Assembly: GCA_023055355.1 (NCBI GenBank)
Contig: JALJCS010000015.1
Coordinates: 21,689,516 to 21,753,515, forward strand
DNA: 64,000 nucleotides
Direction of reading: 5' to 3'
Source of the DNA: Agelaius tricolor
Taxonomy: Eukaryota > Chordata > Aves > Passeriformes > Icteridae
Within the stretch, counting starts at the first letter, position 1; each line of letters opens with the position of its first letter. The translations under genes and the position numbers were made by a program. This document shows positions 1 through 19,738 of this stretch, piece after piece. The notes below the pieces were generated by a model that made no database searches, was not told the origin of the DNA, and worked only from the letters and a program-made list of their open reading frames with translations.

Positions 1-2187
1 AAACAAATTGGCTGGCATTAATTGCCTGTGCAGCGGCCTGGAGCTCTGAGCCGTGATTTACGAGCTTGGAGCAGGCGCTCTGCAACACATTTTTCTTAAT
101 TTATTTTTAATGAGTCTCTCAATTAATTTTCTTGGAAACATCTTAATGATGTTGGAGGCGGATGTTAATGAGGTTTGTAGCAGCACCTCATTTTGCATAT
201 TTTAACGTACTGAATGGCATGAAGCAAAATCCTGGTCCTAAAACAGAAAAAACCTTAAGACTGGAGAGGACTCCTGGGCTGACATTGCTGCCCGCCCTGG
301 CTTGAGGCTGAGGCACTGCATAGGCTAGTTGGTGACTTTGAACATTGTGAGGCTGAAGCTGGGTGAGCCCACAGGGATGGCAGGACCCTGGCAGCATGGG
401 GGGGGTGAGGAGCCACACTGGGTCATGGTTGGTGGCCAGACACTTCTTAACAGATGGAGTGAAAGCCTGGATACAGAACCTGGGCACTGAGACCCCCGTG
501 CTGGCATGCCCCGTGTTGTGGGCACCCCATTCCCTGCACACCCCTTTTGGGCAGGAGTTCTTCAAGACCCAGGGCTGGGCTGCCTGGGGCTGACAACTGC
601 GGGGTGCTCGGGGTGTCTCTGCCGGCCTGCAGGGTCACCGGTAATTGCTGACGCATGTGCCAGCAAGAGGCAGCAGCTGGATCGCCTTTGTTTGCTCCCA
701 GCAAGTCAGTCTTCATTAAACTGGAGGGGAATGAAAAAGGATTCACTTTTGTCCCAGCCTGAACATGGCAGCTGTTTAATTTCAATTAAGGTGGCACTGA
801 AAAAGAGTAGCATTACGGCAGTAATTAAAGTGAGACAACTCCCACCCCCAGGACTGCGCTCACACAGCAGAGGGGCCAATTTTGACCCCCCCATCCTTCC
901 AGCACCAGCTGAGTATGGGCAGGCAGCTGTGGGTCAGGGCTGTGGGGCTGCCCCACATGCTCACAAGGAGCTGGAGCAGTGTTGAACCCTTCAAGGCAAG
1001 TGCTGCTTGCAGCTCAGCATGGTGTGGCACATCTGTGGTACAGAGCAGCATTGCCTGTGGCACCATGTAACATGGCACAGTGCAGCATACATGGCATGAG
1101 GCTTTGTCCCATAAAGGCTCTGTGCACTGTGGATACTTTGTGCCCTGGCTGTCACTGCCTGAACAAGACTGAAGTCTGCAGGGAAATTTTATTTCCTCAC
1201 AGTGGCAGAAACTGTGGCCAAATTCAGTTGTGTTCTGGAAGCAGGGGGTTCAGCAGCTCTGCTCACAGGACTGTTGGTGCTGTGCCTGATCCCATCACCC
1301 GTGACTGTGACCTGCTGGTGGAGCAGGTTGTCATGGCAACTGATGATTTCTGCTATGGTACATCTGCGTTCACCTTCTGGGCCCAGTTCAGCCTTGGAAA
1401 TTTCCAGTTAAAACACGTACCTGTGAAACTGCACTGAGCGTTGGCAAGGGAGCACACACAGCCCAGAGAGTCCTGTGTCACCAGCGCAGGCAGCAGCAGG
1501 TCTATGCTCACACCACCACTGGCACCCAGAGACCCGTGTCACTGATCCCACCTGGGCACTGTGGGGTGGCCCCAGGCAGGGCAGGGCAGGGCAGGACAAG
1601 CGGACACGCACTCTCAGCCTTTCCTGTGCACACTCAGCCTCCCCAGGGGCCTGTGGCCCGTGGCCCTGTCAGGATGTGCCCCTGCAGTAGGTCCCCTCAG
1701 CCCTGTCCCTTGTGTGGGTGGCTGAGCACAGGGCACAGCCCTGAGCACTGTCATCCCCACTGTCACCTGGCCCTGGCCACAGCCCAGCAGTGTGGCCTGA
1801 GGACAGTGCAGGGGCACCATGAGGGTGGCAAGGCCCTGCCCTGATACAGGGGTGCTGCCATGTCCTGGACCAGTTCTGAGGATGATGCCCAGGACCTGGT
1901 GACCTCACAGTGGCATATGGAGTAGTGTCACACAGCATGCCAGGGACACAAGATGGTGAGGAGCATGGCACAGGAAGGCTGCAGTGAGGACTGTGGGCAG
2001 CAGTAGGACCAGTTGCTGCTGAGAAGAGGGCTCAGTCCCACACAGCTCTGCCCTGCTTTTCCAGGAGCCCCAGGCTAGGCTTCTCCTGCTGGCAGCAGGT
2101 GCTCCTCAGACAGGGAGTCACAGTGCCAGTACTGTGGGAGGGTGGGGCTGCCCCAGGTAGGGCTGAGTGACTTCGTGGAACTAAGGG
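1..2187. other. Intergenic region upstream of the PMFBP1-like gene
   Basis: I see no gene in this stretch. The open frames are short, mostly lack an ATG and overlap on both strands. Bases 1-240 and 705-850 are AT-rich and hold several TAAT/ATTA homeodomain-type motifs (for example ATTAATTG near 17 and CAATTAAT near 120), unlike the GC-richer sequence between them. Around 1574-1600 there is a short GGGCA tandem that could form a G-quadruplex. In human the neighbour on this side of PMFBP1 is ZFHX3, which is rich in conserved non-coding elements, so the AT-rich parts could be such elements. That is inference. Confidence 0.5.
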
Positions 2188-2269
2188 TTGTCTGGAAAGG
2201 TTATGGTCCTTCCAACAGTGAGAGAGTGGCCAAAATTTGGCACATACGGAGAGGTTTCTGCACCTCAAG

Positions 2270-4917
2270 ATCAGCCTGAAGGCTCCTGTAGAGATCTGCC
2301 AGGGGCAAACGAAACACCACCAGAGCTGACCAGCTCCAGCCAGTGGCTTCAGCAGGAGACAGAGGCCTGGCAGCCCAAGGTGAGCAGTGCCAACCATATG
2401 CTCAACCCAGGCACTGGTTGCATAGCCACAGATTGGTGGCCAGGTGGTACAGGAGGCCCTGACCAGCCCTTGCCTGCACCACCAGACACCTCTTCCCCAG
2501 GTCTGGGGAGAACACAAGGGCTCAGGGGGATCCAGTCCTCCTGTGGCTGCACTGGTCCCACTGCCACCATTTCCCACAGTGACCACAGTTCACTGCAGTA
2601 TGGAGGGCCAGTGGTGTCAGGGGCTTGGCTATTGTGAGCCCAAAGGAACTGTCAGAACATGCACACGCATGGGGCAGTGCTACCTGGTGGGGAAGGACTG
2701 CATCCACCCGTTGGCAACACGGTCCATTGTTGCTCTGCACAATACAAGGACTGCCAGCATTGTCCAGCCCCAGTGCCTGCCCACACAGGAGCTGCAAGAT
2801 GGGCTGGCTACAGTGGTGAGCTGGACAGATGCTGCTCCTGTCTTGTCCTAGGGCCAAAGGCAAGCATTGGTACTGGAGCCACAGCAGGAGGAGCCCAGAG
2901 CATGGCAGGACACACAGCAGGAAGATCTGGACACAGCTGAGGTGCTAACCACGATACAGGCATTGCAACTGGACCTGGACTTCTGCAGGGGCACAAACCA
3001 CAAACAGCTGGTCCAGGTGCAGGAGCAAGAGTGTGCAGTGGAGCAGGAGCACCAGGACTTGGTCATTCTGATGCAGCAGTTCCAGGCACTGATGGGCAAG
3101 GTACCAGTGCTGGCACAGCGGCCACAGACCCAGCTGCATGTGTCCCCCACTGCCACTCCACCACAGGCTAGGCACCCTGCCTGCCCCGCAGCCTGTGCAA
3201 ACACCTGGTGACCCCTTAGGGGAGGGTAGAGAACATCCTGCCAGCCACATGTGGCTCTAGTACCACCTGTACAGAGCAGCCTAGCCACATGACAAGCCTG
3301 GCTGGCACAGCTCACCCAGCTGAGCAGAAGGTTCCTTCTGCAGCCTCAGCTCTACACAACAGGGGCACAGGGTGATCCCACACCCTGCTGGGTACTCACA
3401 GGTCAGTGATGCACCCCTCCACCTGAAGGACCAGGCAGTGGAGACAGAGGTTACCTCCTGCTTGGGTGCCCACAGTGATTTTGGCACCAGCCATGATATC
3501 CCACAGGAGAGCAGAGAGCTGCTCAAGCAGGTTAGTGCCAGCAGCCCCCCAGCCACTACACCAAGCCTAGGAGCAAGGGGAGCACAGCCAGGGGGGCACA
3601 GGAGCCATGACAACCACATTGCAGGGCTCACCCCTGCTCCCCTTCCCCCAGAAGCCCTGGGAGAGGGTGGGAGACAACAATGCCAGCCTGCCCCCACCAC
3701 CTCACACAGCCCTGAGCATCCTGCAGCTCACAGAGGGCAGCTGTGCCTGTGCTCAGGGCAGGGCACATGGCACAAGGCCAACCCACCAACACACTGCCTT
3801 CTCTGCAGCTGGAGGCACAGAAACAGAGTCAAGGCCTGCAGTACAGCCCAGCCCGGCTGCAGGAGCAGCTGGGAGCCACCCAGGCCCAGGAGCAACAGAG
3901 TCTGCATCAGCTCAGCAGAACCAACGAAGCCATCCAAGGCCTACACAGAAAAGTGGCAGAGCTGCAGCAACAGGTGAGGGCAAGGCACAACAGCACAGAG
4001 ATGCAGCCTCAGTCCTAGACCCCTCTCCTGCCTCCAGGAGAGGCCCAACCACCCTCTCTGCCCCACAGCTTTGCTGGCAGGTGTAGGACATGGAGAACCT
4101 CCAGGTAGAGCTGGCCCAAGCTCGGCAACAGAGCACCAAGCAGGCAGAAAAGATTGCAGCCTACAAGATACACAGGCAACAGCTTCATCGGGAGCTGAGG
4201 AGGATGCAGACCTTCAAGGAGCAAAGCAAACAGGAGGTAAGGATGTCTCAAGTCTTCCTGCGAAAGATCAGGAGTCTGTGCTCAGCCTGTCTCTTACTGT
4301 GCCATGGGCAGACCTACTCCCTCCAGGAGAAGCTGCAGGAACTGAGCAGCCTAGTCCAACACTGGCAGCAGCTACACCTGGACAGTGAGCAAATTCTGGC
4401 TCTGAGAGAAGAGGAGCTGGTTGTCTTCAAGGTGGAACCGTCTTTCCTTAAGGAAGAACTCAGCAAGGTGACAGAGCAGGTGCAGGATACAAACAGGCAT
4501 TCAAGACACACTAGGCAGGATGTAGGAGGAGAACCCGCACCTAATGTTCAGAACACCTGAGCAGCCCAAGTGTGAGCAGCTGAAAAAGTGAGCAGAATTC
4601 CTGGCACAGCCTGGCCTGAAACAGGGCCGGGCCGATGGTCCCAGCTGTGCAGAGACAGCTGGGCATCAGCTGCCTGTCCAGGGCATGGGCTGTGGGAGAA
4701 TTGCCTTTGCAGGGGTATAGGCCAGGCTCAAAACAGGGACAGGCTGTATTTGTCCTACAGGTCACTTAAATTTTGTGCCCTGTTCCAGGTTCTACAGAGC
4801 AACAACCTGACAGCACCAGCCCTGCATGACTCTGCAGAGCTACCTCCACCAGGAGGTAGAGCTACCAGAGCTACCTCTTCCAGGACAAGAAGCAGCACAA
4901 AACAAAGCAAGGACTAG
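2270..4917 (+). CDS. PMFBP1: PMFBP1-like coiled-coil protein, probably 3' part or short form
   Basis: Seven consecutive exons join in one frame, each with good splice sites: 2270-2379 (5' limit uncertain), 2852-3100, 3402-3530, 3809-3973, 4087-4236, 4312-4479 and 4789-4917 (stop TAG 4915-4917). Every junction I can define is phase 0. A small extra exon ending at 2815 (2768 or 2789 to 2815, donor GTGAGC) would also keep frame. The product (about 365 residues visible) is rich in Gln, Glu, Leu and Lys, with heptad-like runs such as LQEKLQELSSLVQHWQQLH, so a coiled coil is likely. The assignment rests on this composition and on position tail-to-tail with DHX38, as in human. Mammalian PMFBP1 is a testis scaffold of the sperm head-tail coupling apparatus, of about 1000 aa. 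I found no start codon or N-terminal exons, so the gene is partial, shortened or has upstream exons I cannot recognise. Confidence 0.62.
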
Positions 4918-4935
4918 ACTGACAACCTTTAAACA

Positions 4936-4941
4936 AATAAA
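4936..4941 (+). terminator. AATAAA polyadenylation signal of the PMFBP1-like gene
   Basis: AATAAA lies 19 bases after the TAG stop at 4917, and a second AATAAA follows at 4958-4963. The 3' UTR would be very short (under about 80 bases). It faces the DHX38 3' end, whose stop codon is at 5077-5079 on the other strand. Confidence 0.7.
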
Positions 4942-5076
4942 ATTCTTTCTGTTCTGTAATAAAATTAGTGCCAAGCACCAAAGCCTTCCAGGGCTACAAG
5001 CTGTAGAGACCTCAGAATACATTGATTAGGGTAGGTGGGCACCACCTTAGGCCTCAAAGCAACAGGTTGTGCCTTC

Positions 5077-14308
<9,232 letters not shown>

Positions 14309-14530
14309 CGTGGCCGCAGCGCTGCGCGGGCCCCGCAGTTCCCTCAACGCCGGTAACGCGGCTCCCAGAGCGCCGCCATAGCCGCCCCACAGTGCTCGGC
14401 GGGAGGAGCCGCTCTAGCCCCGCGCACCATAGAGACGGCAGGCAGAGCCTATGGCAGAGCTGCCACCATAGAGTGCCGACAGGCCACGCCCCCTGCCGGA
14501 GCGGACTTCCGGCTACGCAACCTCCCCGTG
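14309..14530 (-). promoter_or_regulatory. DHX38 5' UTR and CpG-rich promoter
   Basis: GC-rich sequence just upstream of the DHX38 start codon. An ETS-type motif ACTTCCGG lies at 14505-14512. No TATA box is evident, as expected for a housekeeping promoter. In human this promoter also drives TXNL4B in the opposite direction; no TXNL4B-like frame starts here. Confidence 0.5.
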
Positions 14531-15300
14531 GTCACATGGGCGCGGAGTCCCGGACGGACAGCTCATAATAGTCTCCTCCTGCAGGTCATTTCTGCTTGGG
14601 GCTGCCTCCTCGCCCCTTTTCTCACCACCTCGTTCGCCCTGGCGCAGCGCCTGGGCTCCAGATCGCCTACCCCTGGTGCCTGCAGCCAGCATAGTTCCCA
14701 GCAGGAAAAGCACAAACAGCCCCACCTTGCTTAGCACCAGGCTCCCGGGAAGCTGCCAAGCCCTGACAGGAAGCCAGTGTGCCAAGTTTCCCACCAGCCG
14801 TAAACAATTTCGGTGAAGTGCTGTTGTGCAATCTTGCTCTGCAACGTGGATTGTGAGAGGCTGCTGAGGGAATGCTTTCTGCCGGGCGAGCTGTTGCTCA
14901 GGAAAAGCCCGAGATGACTGCAGTGAGCTCGGGGTGAAGGAAAACTCAGCACCAGAGATCCCAGAGACAAAACCAACAAACAGCAGCACCTTTGATCAGG
15001 CCCTCTCCACAGCTAAGAGGACATGACTGCAGCCATCTCCAAAACAGCTGTGTCCTGGCACCCAGCACCATCACTGCCTTCCCTCCTGCCCCAGGGCCTA
15101 GCCTCAGGCAGCAGTCTCTGCCACGGAAGGCCGGATGCACTTGTCAGTCCAGCCCAGAGCTCAGCTACCCTGGCGGCTTCTCCCACCAGGAAAAGTGAGA
15201 GCAACATGGAGAGCTGATTCTGCTCAGCTGAGGAGAGCTAAGCTGCATCACTCCAGCCCATGGGGTGTCCCAAGAGCAGCACAGAGGACCAGGTGAGCAA
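14531..15300. other. Short intergenic region between DHX38 and DHODH
   Basis: No supported gene. The longest frame (14513-14989, minus) begins with GTG, has no recognisable domain and overlaps the DHX38 promoter. I find no thioredoxin-like (TXNL4B) or serine-protease-like (haptoglobin) sequence, although both lie between DHODH and DHX38 in human. Confidence 0.6.
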
Positions 15301-15304
15301 AATG

Positions 15305-15310
15305 TTTATT
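15305..15310 (-). terminator. Polyadenylation signal of DHODH
   Basis: TTTATT on the plus strand reads AATAAA on the minus strand, 178 bases beyond the DHODH stop codon (15488-15490). This gives a short 3' UTR of roughly 200 bases. Confidence 0.7.
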
Positions 15311-15487
15311 GACACTCAGTTCTGCTGTCCACAGGGAAGCCAAAACACAGCCCTGAAAAAGCAGCAGTGTCACAAAGGTCCTGGAACCAGGACCTCATCT
15401 CAGTCTCAGTCTGCCCAGCACTGGAATTGTCACACCCATCCCTGTCTGCCACGGCTCCTCCCAGCTAGACTTTCATTTTGCAGCCTG

Positions 15488-18400
15488 TCAGCAGCGGTGA
15501 TCTGCTCCAACTGCCTCCATGACATTCTTGAAGCCCTGCTCCCTAACCAGGGATGGTGTGTGCTAGGACTGGGTTGGCACTGCTTGGGCACCAGCACACA
15601 GCTGTCCTGAGCTGTGCTAGGACCAGGGGCTCTCTGGGGACGTGCCTGGCCTCCACTCACCTGAGCAGCTCCTCCAGTTCACGCTTGACTGTCCCCACCA
15701 CTGGTGGCCCGTGGAACACAAGCGCTGTGTACAGCTGCACGAGCGAGGCTCCGGCACGGATCTTCTCCAGGGCATCCTGCCCACTGCTCACCCCCCCCAC
15801 GCCAATGATGGGCACCTGGCCTGAGGGCAGGGCACCAGGTCAAGCTGGCACAGGCAGTGCCAGCAGGTGCCCCCAGCCCTGCTGTGCCCTCACCTTGAGT
15901 GAGAGCGTACATGTCCCTGATGGTCTGCGTGGAGAGCTCCCGCAGGGGCTTCCCGCTGAGGCCGCCGGGCTCCGTGCGCTGCCGGCTCCGGAGGCTGCTG
16001 GGCCGGCTCACCGTGGTGTTGCTCACTATCAGCCCATCCACACCGAGCTGCAGGGGCAGTAGTGTGAGGACACAGCTCCCAAGCTGAGGACACAAGCAGC
16101 CCAACCTCCCCTTCCCCTCCTGCCAGGTCAGGACCACCCAGCACATAACCCAGAGCGTGCCTGGGGACAAAGCTGGCCCTCACTGCCTGGGTGACACACA
16201 TGGGCCTTCACAGACTCTGACCAACCCAGGACACCATCCCTATAGCAGCCAGAGAGCTGCAGGCATACGTGTCCTTCCAAGAGATGACTTGCCGGGACCA
16301 CCATGGTCCTGCCTCCAGTGGCCTCCCCTTCCTACTTCCTCACCTCACAGACAACGCTGGCGATGTCCTGCTTGTCCTGTGCAGTGAGGTCAGGGGCAAT
16401 CTTCACCAGCAGGGCTGGCTTCTGCTTGCAGGGCAGCAGGTCCCTCTCCACCAGCACCTGTTGGTGCACATGGCAATGCACGGCAGGGAGAGGCCTCCTG
16501 CCCCAGCTAGGAGCTACAGACACCCACTACCACAGGCAGTACAGGGACAGGCCCTGCTCCTCTACTTGGCACCAAAACCAGGAAAGGCACCCTTGGCACA
16601 GGGCCTGGAGCACAGAGCAGGCACAGGACCCCAGTGATGCCTGAAGTTGTGGGGTGGATGGCTCACTGCCTCTTGCAGGAGCAAATAGAGGGTAATGCCT
16701 CACTGCTCCTGAGCCCTTTGCTGGGATACAGTGCCCTAGTACAGCCCATGGCAGCAGCCAACAGGGACATCTCAGTGGTCCTGCCCACCATGCAGGAAAA
16801 CCATCCCCATTCCTCCCTGTACTCGGGCAAATCCACCGGCTGCAGCAGTGCAGCTACTGCCAGGAGATGGGGTGCATCCAGTGCTCTAGCTGTGCTTTGG
16901 GCTGGCTGGGGGGAGGCACCTACCTTGCTCAGCAGGTCCCGCAGCTCAGCCTTGCCCTGCAGGTCCCGCAGCCCCGGGGTGTTCGGGCTGGACACATTCA
17001 CAACAAGGTAGTCAGCCAAAGGGCCCAGTGTCCGGACTCCAGCCACATAGTCAGCTGCAGCATCAGTAGAGCTCTTGTTCTTGCCCAGGTTGACTCCAAG
17101 AGGCATCCCAGCTGCAACCCAGACACAGCTGAACCAGGGCAGCAGGACCAACCACTACCCAATGGCCAGAGCACCCAAAAAAAGAGGTCCCAGAACCAGC
17201 TAAAGTTAAGAAGAGGAGATATATATATATATATAGCCCATGTATTTCATGAGGATGGCCTGGGACTGTCCTGCAACCACATTGCCTCAGCCACCCCAGT
17301 CAGCACCTTTCAGCACCACAGCCTTCAGCCTGGCAGAGGCTGCCCACAGGAGCTGCTCTGCTGGGGTCCTCTTGGTTTTGGCTATGTTAGCAGACACATC
17401 CTCCCCAAAGCAGCAAATGGAGCTTGATCCCAGAGAAAACAGCAGGAGAAATGTGTCTAGTCACAATGCCAGGGGTGAGACTATAGCCCCAAGAGAGTCC
17501 TGCTGTCCAAGTGTTCCTCCAGCCAAGGTGCTCCTGTGCCTGGATACTGGCATTACACACCAATCCTGGCCTACAGGTACCTGGGAGATGCCCAAACCTA
17601 CCCTGCAGACCCCAAGAGCAAAGGCTTACAAGCTTGTCTCACCAGCAGTGAGCCTGATCTGTGTCTCCTGCCGGGCTCGCAGCCTGCGCTCCACCGCGAC
17701 GTGGCCATGGCTGTTGAATCCATACCTGCACCAGGACAGAGGGGGTTCAAGGGGGTTATGTCTGCAGGCCCTGAACAGGACATGTGAGAAACATGAGGCA
17801 GATGTGTGGTCTCTGCAGCTTTGCTCAGCACATCCAACCAAAAGCCACCACAGCTCCAAAGACGTGGGGCCACCCAAATATTCACCCTCCCTCGCGGTGG
17901 GCAGACTGTAGGACATTGCAGAGCAGCTGCCCTCAGATCCCACCTGTTGATGACTGCCTCGTCCTCTGCCAGCCGGAAGACCCTGGGCTTCGGGTTCCCT
18001 TCCTGGGGCTTGGGCGTCACAGTCCCCACTTCCACAAAGCCAAAGCCCATCTTGTACAGCCCGTCCACAGCCTCACACTGCTTGTCAAAGCCAGCAGCCA
18101 GGCCCAATGGGTTGCGGAATCGCTGCCCGAAGACTCGCACCTCCTGCGGGGCTGAGGCAGAGCCCACAGACTCCAGGAACCGTTGCCAAGGCCTCACTCC
18201 AGCCCCCCTCCCGACAGAGCCGGCCGCCTCCCCTGCCCTTCAGGGTGTCCTTATAGGGTGCCTGCCAAGGGTCCCTCGTCGCCCGCCACGGACTTGACGG
18301 GACGCAGCCGCCTGCGCACCACGCCGGGCTCTGCCACCCAGCCCTCACCCCTCGGTTCTGAGCGCCCTCCGACCTTCCCACTCCCCGCCCTGCTTCCCGC

Positions 18401-18908
18401 GCGGTTCCCCCCTCCTCCTCCGCCGCCCTCGAGACGCACCAGCGCGGGGCTGTCGGGACGGGTGGAGGGCAGCAGCCCAAGGGCGGCGGCGCGTAGAGCC
18501 AGGCCATGGGCGGCCTCGGGAGGCAGCGCCCGGAGCGCGGGCATCACCGCCGTGTACAGCCGCTCGTCGCCTGCCGCCAGCGCCGATCCCAGAAGCAGCC
18601 CGCAGCCTCCCAGCGCCAGCGCCCGCAGCCGTCCCTGTGCCAGGGCGTCAGCAGCGCACCAGCCACGGTTCCCCACCGCAACCGCACTCAGCCCATCCCC
18701 TCACTTCCCCACCCCGCACCCGGCCCCGATCCCGCACCACCCGTCCCTTTCCGTCCCGCCCCGGCACTGCCCGCCCCAGCCGCCACCGGCCAAGGCCAGC
18801 GGTCTCCAGGCTCCCATGGGCGGCCCCGCCAGGCCGGCCCCGGCTCCCCACGGCTCCCCACAGGGCCCCGGGGCCCCCCCGACCGCTCACGCGCAGCGGC
18901 GCCGCCAT
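15488..18908 (-). CDS. DHODH: DHODH, mitochondrial dihydroorotate dehydrogenase (quinone)
   Basis: Complete gene, 9 coding exons, 388 aa (human 395): 18908-18891, 18634-18440, 18143-17944, 17725-17643, 17111-16924, 16457-16344, 16047-15894, 15820-15661, 15542-15488. Exon 1 codes only MAAPLR. The enzyme oxidises dihydroorotate to orotate with FMN and ubiquinone on the inner mitochondrial membrane, step four of pyrimidine synthesis. Residues 8-28 form a Gly/Ala/Leu-rich hydrophobic segment just before GDERLY, matching the class 2 membrane anchor. Residues 204-209 read NVSSPN, the motif carrying the catalytic-base serine; [15 protein letters not shown] and the [10 protein letters not shown] stretch are the C-terminal FMN phosphate-binding region. 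The last exon ends GADHRC. The codons for GVGG lie on an eight-G run (eight C on the plus strand, 15791-15798), yet the frame is intact. No damage seen. Confidence 0.99.
17219..17235. repeat. (AT)n microsatellite in DHODH intron
   Basis: About eight AT units in the intron between the exons 17725-17643 and 17111-16924. Confidence 0.85.
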
Positions 18909-18919
18909 CACGCTCAGCC

Positions 18920-18990
18920 CGACACGCGAGGACACTTCCGGGGACCCCTTCTGTGATTGGCCGAGGCCGTACCGCTCCAGCCAATAGCGG
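18920..18990 (-). promoter_or_regulatory. DHODH proximal promoter (ETS and two CCAAT boxes)
   Basis: Upstream of the DHODH ATG (18906-18908) lie an ETS-type ACTTCCGG at 18934-18941, an ATTGG (CCAAT on the minus strand) at 18956-18960 and a CCAAT at 18981-18985. The poly(A) signal of the upstream gene IST1 is only about 40 bases further on (19027-19032), so the promoter and the IST1 terminator are almost adjacent. Confidence 0.55.
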
Positions 18991-19026
18991 CGCAGCAGAG
19001 GCGGCGACGAGAGGCCCGGCCCGCGC

Positions 19027-19032
19027 TTTATT
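19027..19032 (-). terminator. Polyadenylation signal of IST1
   Basis: TTTATT on the plus strand is AATAAA on the minus strand. It is the only canonical signal I see downstream of the IST1 stop (19739-19741), which implies a 3' UTR of about 720 bases. Confidence 0.75.
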
Positions 19033-19738
19033 GAAGGAGGGGCAGAAGGCGAGCCCCGGGAAGCGGGCAAGGACGGGATGGACAGGACGGGGACAGCCAC
19101 GGCACAGCTGCAGTGTCGCCAACAGGTACGTTACAGTCCCGGGATGCCTCGCCCGCGACTCGGGTAGGGTAAACAAGGTGCTGCTGCATATCCCATCAGA
19201 CCACCCTCAGTGCCTTGCCTCCAGACCTCGATGGGCCATAGCTGCTCAGCACCCGCATCAAAACCCCGAGGCAGCGGCAGAGCCTGTCTCGCTCTGCCCT
19301 CTCGGGGGCTAGTCACATACCCAACAGGCCCAGGCAGATACTGGTACCCTTCTGCAAACTGCAAATGGACTCCACCGAGAACACCATCAAGGCCAATGAG
19401 GGCTCCCCAAGAGAAAGCCTCTGCTGGCAGGCATGGAGCCGTCATGGAGGCAGCCAGGAACAGTGCCCAGAACATCATGCACAGCTTCCCCATACAGCTA
19501 CCCAGACTGACGGGGGTTCTTCCTTGCCTCACTCTCACAACATTCCCCACAGTTCATCTCCTGGAGCAGCAAAGATCAGGAAAGCGGCAGCACTTGGTGT
19601 AAGTACAGCAGGAAGAGAGCTCAAAAAGAAGAGCATGTTCATTGGAGGTTAATACAGGAAAGCAATTTCAAAGAGAGTCTGTTTCAGAGAGGAGGTATCA
19701 CACAGCTCCTTCCCCTCCTTCCTGCAGCCCAGGAAGTT

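Noticed and set aside
4560..4610. Extra PMFBP1-like exon around CAGCCCAAGTGTGAGCAG
   Set aside because: The possible GTGAGC donor leaves a length that breaks the phase-0 pattern of neighbouring exons, and the acceptor is weak.
14513..14989. 158-codon minus-strand frame between DHX38 and DHODH with a hydrophobic stretch
   Set aside because: The first codon is GTG, not ATG; it overlaps the DHX38 promoter region, has no domain, and no TXNL4B or haptoglobin motif.
15791..15798. Possible frameshift in DHODH at a run of eight C
   Set aside because: Reading through the run gives the conserved GVGGVSSGQ motif in frame, so the gene is intact.
18183..18956. 257-codon plus-strand frame at the DHODH 5' end
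   Set aside because: Antisense shadow of DHODH exons 1-2 and its GC-rich promoter; Pro/Ser/Arg-rich with no homology that I recognise.
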